Assembly: GCA_030549495.1 (NCBI GenBank)
Contig: JAUIRK010000855.1
Coordinates: 816,001 to 880,000 of the forward strand
DNA: 64,000 nt
Source: Nectonema munidae
Lineage: Eukaryota; Nematomorpha; Nectonematoida; Nectonematidae
Reading direction: 5' to 3'
The position numbers were made by a program, and so were the translations under genes. The notes beneath the pieces were generated by a model that saw only the letters and a list, made by a program, of their open reading frames with translations, had not been told where the DNA came from and ran no database searches. This document shows, in pieces, positions 58,480 to 64,000 of this stretch. The first letter of the stretch is position 1. Each line of letters opens with the position of its first letter.

Positions 58480-59190
58480 ACTTTGTGCTATCATCTTTAA
58501 CTGGACAAACAATATAATCATAGGGTGAAGAACAATATTTGCAAATTGCATCTTTCTTACAATTTGATGTAATGTGTCCAAAAAGAAGACATTTACTACT
58601 TGTATATGTGAAAAAACGGACGGTACTTTACAGCTTCCATCATCATAAAGAAGGTAAAATCATTTTTCTAAAGGAAGGAGAAAATTATATGAGCTACTTT
58701 AACAACAACAATTTTTTTCTTGGCAATAGTACTTTGGTTCTAACAGCTTTTAATTGTTATTCTTTCTTTAAAAGATTTACATCTTTTTCTAGACTGTGAT
58801 TGTCTGGAAAACGAAGTCTGAATACTTTTTTCGTCCTCTTATTCGATACCACTTTAACTCCATTTAGAATGAGTGATGTCCTTTCAGCTAATTGATCGAC
58901 TTTCAAGCTCTCTGATTTTACATATAAAGTGTGTTGTTTATATTCAAGCTCTAACTGTGTCAGCGAATGTAAATGACGATTGCGGTGATTTTGCAACATC
59001 TGTACTACAACAAATATTTTTTTTAGATTTTTGTTTCTTTCATCTCTTTCAGAGAGCTTGATATTAACGTCAAATCTTCAACATGTTTATCAAAATTTGT
59101 TTTCAATGTGTAAATAACTTTGTTTTGGTCATCTAATTGATATTTCAACTCATTTACTACATTTGTCAGATTAGCACTTAAAAACTATAG
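58480..59190 (-). pseudogene. LINE ORF1-like relic with coiled coil and zinc knuckles
   Basis: The minus strand reads first a coiled-coil-like stretch (LTNVVNELKYQLDDQNKVIY, near 59180-59060), then at 58999-58757 QLAERTSLILNGVKVV and KVFRLRFPDNHSLEKDVNLL, then near 58640-58490 CLLFGHITSNC, CKYCS and CHTC, a CCHC zinc-knuckle cluster. Coiled coil, RNA-binding-like middle and zinc knuckles in this order are typical of ORF1 of Jockey/I-type LINEs, though a different retroelement nucleocapsid is possible. Fragmentary; no neighbouring RT on this strand. Confidence 0.45.
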
Positions 59191-62100
59191 TCTCCATATG
59201 TTAGTTTATAGGTTGCTTGATGCACCACAAGTCACCTATGGTGTTTTACAGGCAACTGCACCTTAATTGATAGTGGAAAGAAAAATATTTTTAGTTTCTA
59301 ATTTATTTTATTTTTTTAAGTAACATTTTTAGGCTCCAAAACAAAATGTAAGATTAATTTCATATTTATTTTTTTCAAGATTTTAAAAGTTATTTAAATT
59401 TTACTTTTTTCATGTTTATATCCTTTATTTTTGGTGTGTAGTTTTTGTTTGCTTTAATCTTGAAAGTTATCTTTTATTCTGCATCTCATAATGTTCATAA
59501 TATATATAAAAATTTTAAAACAATTTTGTTGTTTTCATAGACAAAAGTGCACGTCGCGCTACATATGTCTAATTTTTAAAATTAAAAATTGGGTTTACAT
59601 TATAGATATTCAAGTATAAAGCTAGATTTCATATTATTTTTATATCTTGACTTTTTTAATATCGACTTAACTATTTGAATTTATCTGATTTTATTTTAAG
59701 CAATTATATTTGAGATGTAAAGAAATAATTATTTAGACACTGCAAGAGCGCACATCCTTAGATTTTACAATTATTGGAGGGTGGGGAGGGGGTCAAACTT
59801 TTTTTTTATTTTTAAAATTTATTATAAAATACTAAGAAAATCTTTTTATAAAATAGGTTATCAGAAAGCCTCTTTTTAAATATTTTGGCCATCAAGACAT
59901 TCTAAATCTTTTGACTGCTAAGAAACTAAAATGCAACAAGCAATTTTCTCAAGATTTTTTATACATAAAAGTATGCACTATCTCTTCTATATCACTTTAA
60001 GCTCTAAGCAGAGTTTTGGAGCTAGAAAAAACCCGATGGCTCAGGCTACGCTCAAAAAATATTTCTAAGAGCGTTTTTCCACAAATCATTCTCATTTCCG
60101 TTGATTGCATACTCCTGATATCTCTGTTTTTTTCATTGCCCAATATTCACACCCATAACACAACTAAACCAATATAACCAAATATGCAACATAACCAATG
60201 TATGAAATTGATATTGTGAAGAACTAGATTTAATCGTTTCAACAAACCATGATTTTATCTAGAAGAGGCTTGTTTATTGAAGGGGTTCGCATTATCCAAA
60301 TAAAACAATACCATTCATCTTTAAAACTAGCTGATAAATTAATAAACTTAAATTTTTAATAAATAAAAATTAATATATTTGATAAATATATTGTAATAGT
60401 TTATTACAAAGAACAGATTAAAATAATTTTCAATGTAGATTAGTGCATTCATTAAACACTATTTCTATTACTATTTTTAACAATAAAAATGAAAAACAAA
60501 GTAAAACAATATTTTTTGTCTTAACAAAATTTATATATATAAAGGTATATTCTCATAGAAGTAAAATTCTGACTTCATAATAACGCTTTAGAATTTGTTG
60601 GTAATCATTAAGATCTGAGAGAAATCCTAATAAGCCGGACTAACTTAATTTTGCAATGCTTAACAATTGATATGGCGAAGTCGGTGTACATTATAATAAG
60701 AATGAAAGAATCAAATAAATTTTCAACAGAAAAATAATTTTATTAAAAAAATTCAAAATTACAAAAATTCAACAATATATTTAATCGAATCGTACTTTTG
60801 CTAAGACAGAATATTTTTCAAAATTTCTTTATTTTGAAGCAAGAAACATTTTTGAAGTTATAGTTTACCATCAGAATGTTTCGTACCAATTATATTATTT
60901 TGATACTTGGTTCTTACAATCATTTTACTCCATCAAAGAGAAAATTCTCTCTATATTTGCATTATGAGCTTGTTTCCCAAAAATTAATCGAGTATATTGA
61001 AAAAATCGCCTTTCCTTTATTTGCTGATGGTAATTGAAAGTTAGTATTTTTTTCATCTTTCAAAATACACAAATTGGTAAAATAATTTTAATCATCCATT
61101 TTGATATTAAATCATTTAAAGATAAATACCCGAGAAAATCCTGACATTTTAGATTTTAGAAAAAATAAGCACAAAAATACTAAATCCGGTTTAGGAGCAA
61201 CATTGATGGTATTCCCGGTCGCGGCTTCAGCTCCATTTTTGAAAATGACTCTGGCTTCGGCTCCGAAACCGGGCTTGTAAGTATGCATATGAGTGCGACT
61301 AATTAATTTAAACTTAACGTTTATATTCTTTGATACTTTCTCTTTATTCGAACTGGCATCCTTTTTTAGCTATCATGTGTCGTAGCAAATTATTATCAAG
61401 GTTGGGATATAAGTAGAGAAAGATGCTAAAAAGAGGGAGACGATATTGCAAATATTTCTTTACTTTTTAAAAAAAATTTGCTCTGTGTTTCAGTTAAATT
61501 AAAAAATGGTGGTTATTTGCCTAAAAATTATGCTTTTTTGATAAAGTATATACTACAATTAAAATTTTAAATTTCTGTGTTGTTTGATATATTATTTTTA
61601 GAGATGTCAAAATTAATGTTTTTAGCTATTTTGTTACCATCAAGAACTTAATTTTATTTTCAAAAATATCCTTTGAGAAATTGCAGGCTAAACTTTAAAA
61701 TCAAGTCCATCGAAATAAAATTCTTGTCGTTTTAACTAAATTGCAGGAGAAAACAAAAAGAAAAAGTTTCAATTTTTCGTAATTTATTTTTCAAAAATAC
61801 TTATATAAATCATTTTTCCTAATCATTGTAAATATTTGAAGTAATTCATAAAAATGAAACTAAATACATTTTAATATATGAAAAAATCTCTAGTAGTTAG
61901 AATACCGAATTTGTAAGTGTATAGAACAATGTATAAAAGAAAAAAAACTCTTGAAAAATGCTAAAGTAACTTTATGAGTCAATTAATATTAACTTGGAAG
62001 TTAATAAAAACTCTAGTTACCAAAAAGAAACTTCCTAACAAATTTTATGTCAAAAGATGAGTCCGTTTTTCTGAATAAATAAATTATAACTCGTCATATC

Positions 62101-63529
62101 TACTAAAATATATCTAGTGGTTTGGTTTTTGAACAAACTTTGCATTAAAATTATACGCCCCCCCCCATTAGATCATGTCAAATTTCATCGAAATATAAAT
62201 TTTTCATAATAAAGCTCTTTGATGAATAGGGCAATTTTTTGATCTAAAAAATAAAGAGGGGGGAGAAAATAAAGGTTCACTTTTTGAAAAAAGTTTTGCC
62301 TAACCTTGACGATGAGAGAATCCGAAAAATGGATCTTGTTATAAAAATATGTAATAGACTGGAAATTAACCAACGACAAAGCTACTAAATGCTCCTTTGC
62401 TATACTTAAGTGTTTAAAATGGAAATCTAGGCACTCGCACTAAAGTGGGAGAGTTTCAAAGCAAATACCTGATCATATTTGATCTTAAAAAATGTCCATT
62501 TTTGTTAAAAAAAAATTCAAAAGTGAAAAAGTAGACTGCAAGTTTTGTAAAAAGAATTAGATTTTCAATCTCCATAATATCAATGATTTTTTCTGTATAT
62601 TTCACAAGTATCCTTATTTTAGTAATTTTTTCACAATTACTTCTGTTGTAAGTAAACGAAAAATGATAGATAAGATTATTTGTGTCCATCATGTCACCAA
62701 ACCATAGATATACGCCTATAATAATCCAATGTTTATCTAAATATCATTTAGATCAAAAAAAATTTGCCGTAAGTATACATCCTAAAGCTCTATTAATTGA
62801 GTTTGTTATAGGCAAAGTTCTATTCTATGAAAAATTTTAATAAAATGCCTATAATTTTAGTGCACAGTGTGTGAAATGTGAAAGGTAGCGTGAAAACGGC
62901 ATTTCCATAGCTGCAAGTTCATGGCATGGCGAATTTTCTTCCTTAAAAAATTTCCCCAACTGTTAACTTGGCATGCAGTTGATTTGTGATAATTCAATCC
63001 GAATACATTAGGAAATGCAATGAAATATTGGCTTTTGTCTACAAAACCAAGTTAACCAATAAACATATATTTTTCCACTGGACTATTGGCATGTATTCTT
63101 CAATTATCTTGTCAATATTATTTTTTTGACATTCAGCATGCTGAAAACATTTTTTTGTACATTTCAAATGCATCTGTTTTTATAATGTAGGCGAACGCGG
63201 ATTTTCAGAGTTTAAGAAAGTAGAAATTGTTTGATTTTTTTTCTGAGCAGTTCTTTTGCCCAAATTTTATCTTCAAGACTTTCCTTGGGTCTTCAAATGA
63301 AAATTTTATCGGCCTTTTAAATTCTTCTCTTTGCTTTTAGATGAGGCACTTTTATAACTCCTTTCATTTCGACAATATCTTTATCTTTATAGAATGCTTT
63401 TCTACCTTTATCTCACTTCATACAAAATAGAATGCAACAAAATTTTCAGATAAAATAAATGCAAAGCTTCACTACAAAAATACAAAATGTCCCTTGTTCA
63501 ATCCCTCAATGCATCATCAAGCGTGCACA
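59191..63529. other. AT-rich gene-free stretch
   Basis: No protein family recognised on either strand over 4.3 kb. A decayed CAAGAGCGCACATCC at about 59743 resembles the MITE end at 40786. A small GC-rich inverted repeat lies at 61187-61272 (CCGGTTTAGGAGC / GCTCCGAAACCGG, about 85 bp). A C9 run occurs near 62162. Confidence 0.5.
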
Positions 63530-63533
63530 TTAA

Positions 63534-63663
63534 CCCATTTAAGACCAAGCAAAGCAGACGATATCTAAAAAACCGCAGACGATTTATATTCAAAGTCATT
63601 GAAAAAAGCAGACGAAGATGAAATTACTTATGTTCCAAAATAGGAACATTGGTCCTAAATGGG
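63534..63663. mobile_element. piggyBac-type MITE, 130 bp
   Basis: Flanked by TTAA at 63530-63533 and 63664-63667, with inverted ends CCCATTTAAGACCAA and TTGGTCCTAAATGGG. TTAA duplication and CCC...GGG ends are those of piggyBac. Inside, GCAGACGA occurs several times. No coding capacity. One end of a relative lies at 36747. Confidence 0.85.
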
Positions 63664-63891
63664 TTAATGTTGCGAAGACGTTGATGTAAATGAGATATTG
63701 ATATAAAATTAGTGAATGTGATTTGCAATCCTTTATCTCACTTTGCCTGGATTTTATATGAATTTAATTTTTAGGGCTCACTATATTTCTTTAACAAACT
63801 TTTTTTTCACTGATGGGTTTACGTTAAAAAGATTAGAGATGGCGGTCTGTTGATGTTCACGCACAAATGAGTTTGACTCGCAACTACGTCA

Positions 63892-64000
63892 GGCGTGAGT
63901 AACGTTGGTTACATACCGGGTTTCGGTAACTCAAGCTCTTGGGTTCGATCCCGCATCAAGCCTACTTTCCTCATAGTTCTATACAAGCGGTGCAATTGTG
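63892..64000 (+). repeat. SINE family 1, cut by the window edge
   Basis: GGCGTGAGTAACGTTGGTTAC, GGGTTTCGGTAACTCAAGC, a strong B box TTGGGTTCGATCCCGCATC, CAAGCCTACTTTCCTCATAG and TATACAAGCGGTGCAATTGTG. The copy continues past the right edge. Confidence 0.82.

Noticed and set aside
1-64000. CRISPR array, bacterial operon or phage signals
   Set aside because: Repeats have no regular unique spacers, genes have introns, and composition is eukaryotic throughout.

Overview
The window is AT-rich eukaryotic DNA, almost certainly from a metazoan invertebrate: three host genes are recognisable, the multi-exon ones have GT-AG introns, and the rest is packed with DNA transposons and tRNA-derived SINEs. 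The mix (hAT elements in many families, piggyBac, pogo-like MITEs, short tRNA-SINEs) and an amine receptor of 5-HT2-like type fit an arthropod. A transposon-rich copepod such as a sea louse is possible, but nothing here proves the species.

Host genes. (1) 218-4660 (+): the last four exons of a protein phosphatase 5 (PPP5C-type) gene, whose TPR region and first catalytic exons lie off the left edge. (2) 26411-39336 (+): a complete five-exon aminergic GPCR of 459 aa. I joined it by reading frame: all four junctions are GT-AG, the phases match, and TM1-TM7 come out in order. It has the amine-binding Asp but an IRY motif in place of DRY. A CpG- and TATA-bearing block near 17.9-18.6 kb may be its distal promoter and 5' noncoding exon. 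(3) 42621-41995 (-): an intronless USB1 (U6 snRNA phosphodiesterase). A small ORF at 25216-25602 may be a fourth gene.

Mobile DNA by region. 0.5-8.7 kb: short hAT-type MITEs with 8-bp duplications and two elements whose ends are made of 15-16 bp degenerate units. 8.8-13 kb: SINE, a 145-bp tandem array, a hAT carrying a CGGBP1-associated type of transposase and a hAT remnant. 20.7-22.1 and 28.9-29.6 kb: two more copies of that tandem-array module, each with the same 20-bp palindrome. 26.7-39 kb: the receptor introns, holding RT-like, hAT, SINE and piggyBac-type pieces. 40.8-41.9 kb: a MITE holding SINE material. 45.6-52.7 kb: a stack of elements in which a piggyBac piece, an uncharacterised transposase family with TA-flanked ends, an old hAT, a younger hAT inside it and a pogo-like MITE inside that can be separated by their target duplications. 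52.8-55.7 kb: a nearly whole hAT with a perfect 8-bp duplication. 56.9-59.2 kb: degraded non-LTR or Penelope-type retroelement remains. 59.2-64 kb: AT-rich sequence with one piggyBac MITE and a SINE running off the right edge.

The host genes share no obvious pathway (signalling phosphatase, amine receptor, U6 snRNA processing). There is no operon, CRISPR array, rRNA gene or convincing functional tRNA. I saw no recognisable LTR retrovirus-like element or Polinton.
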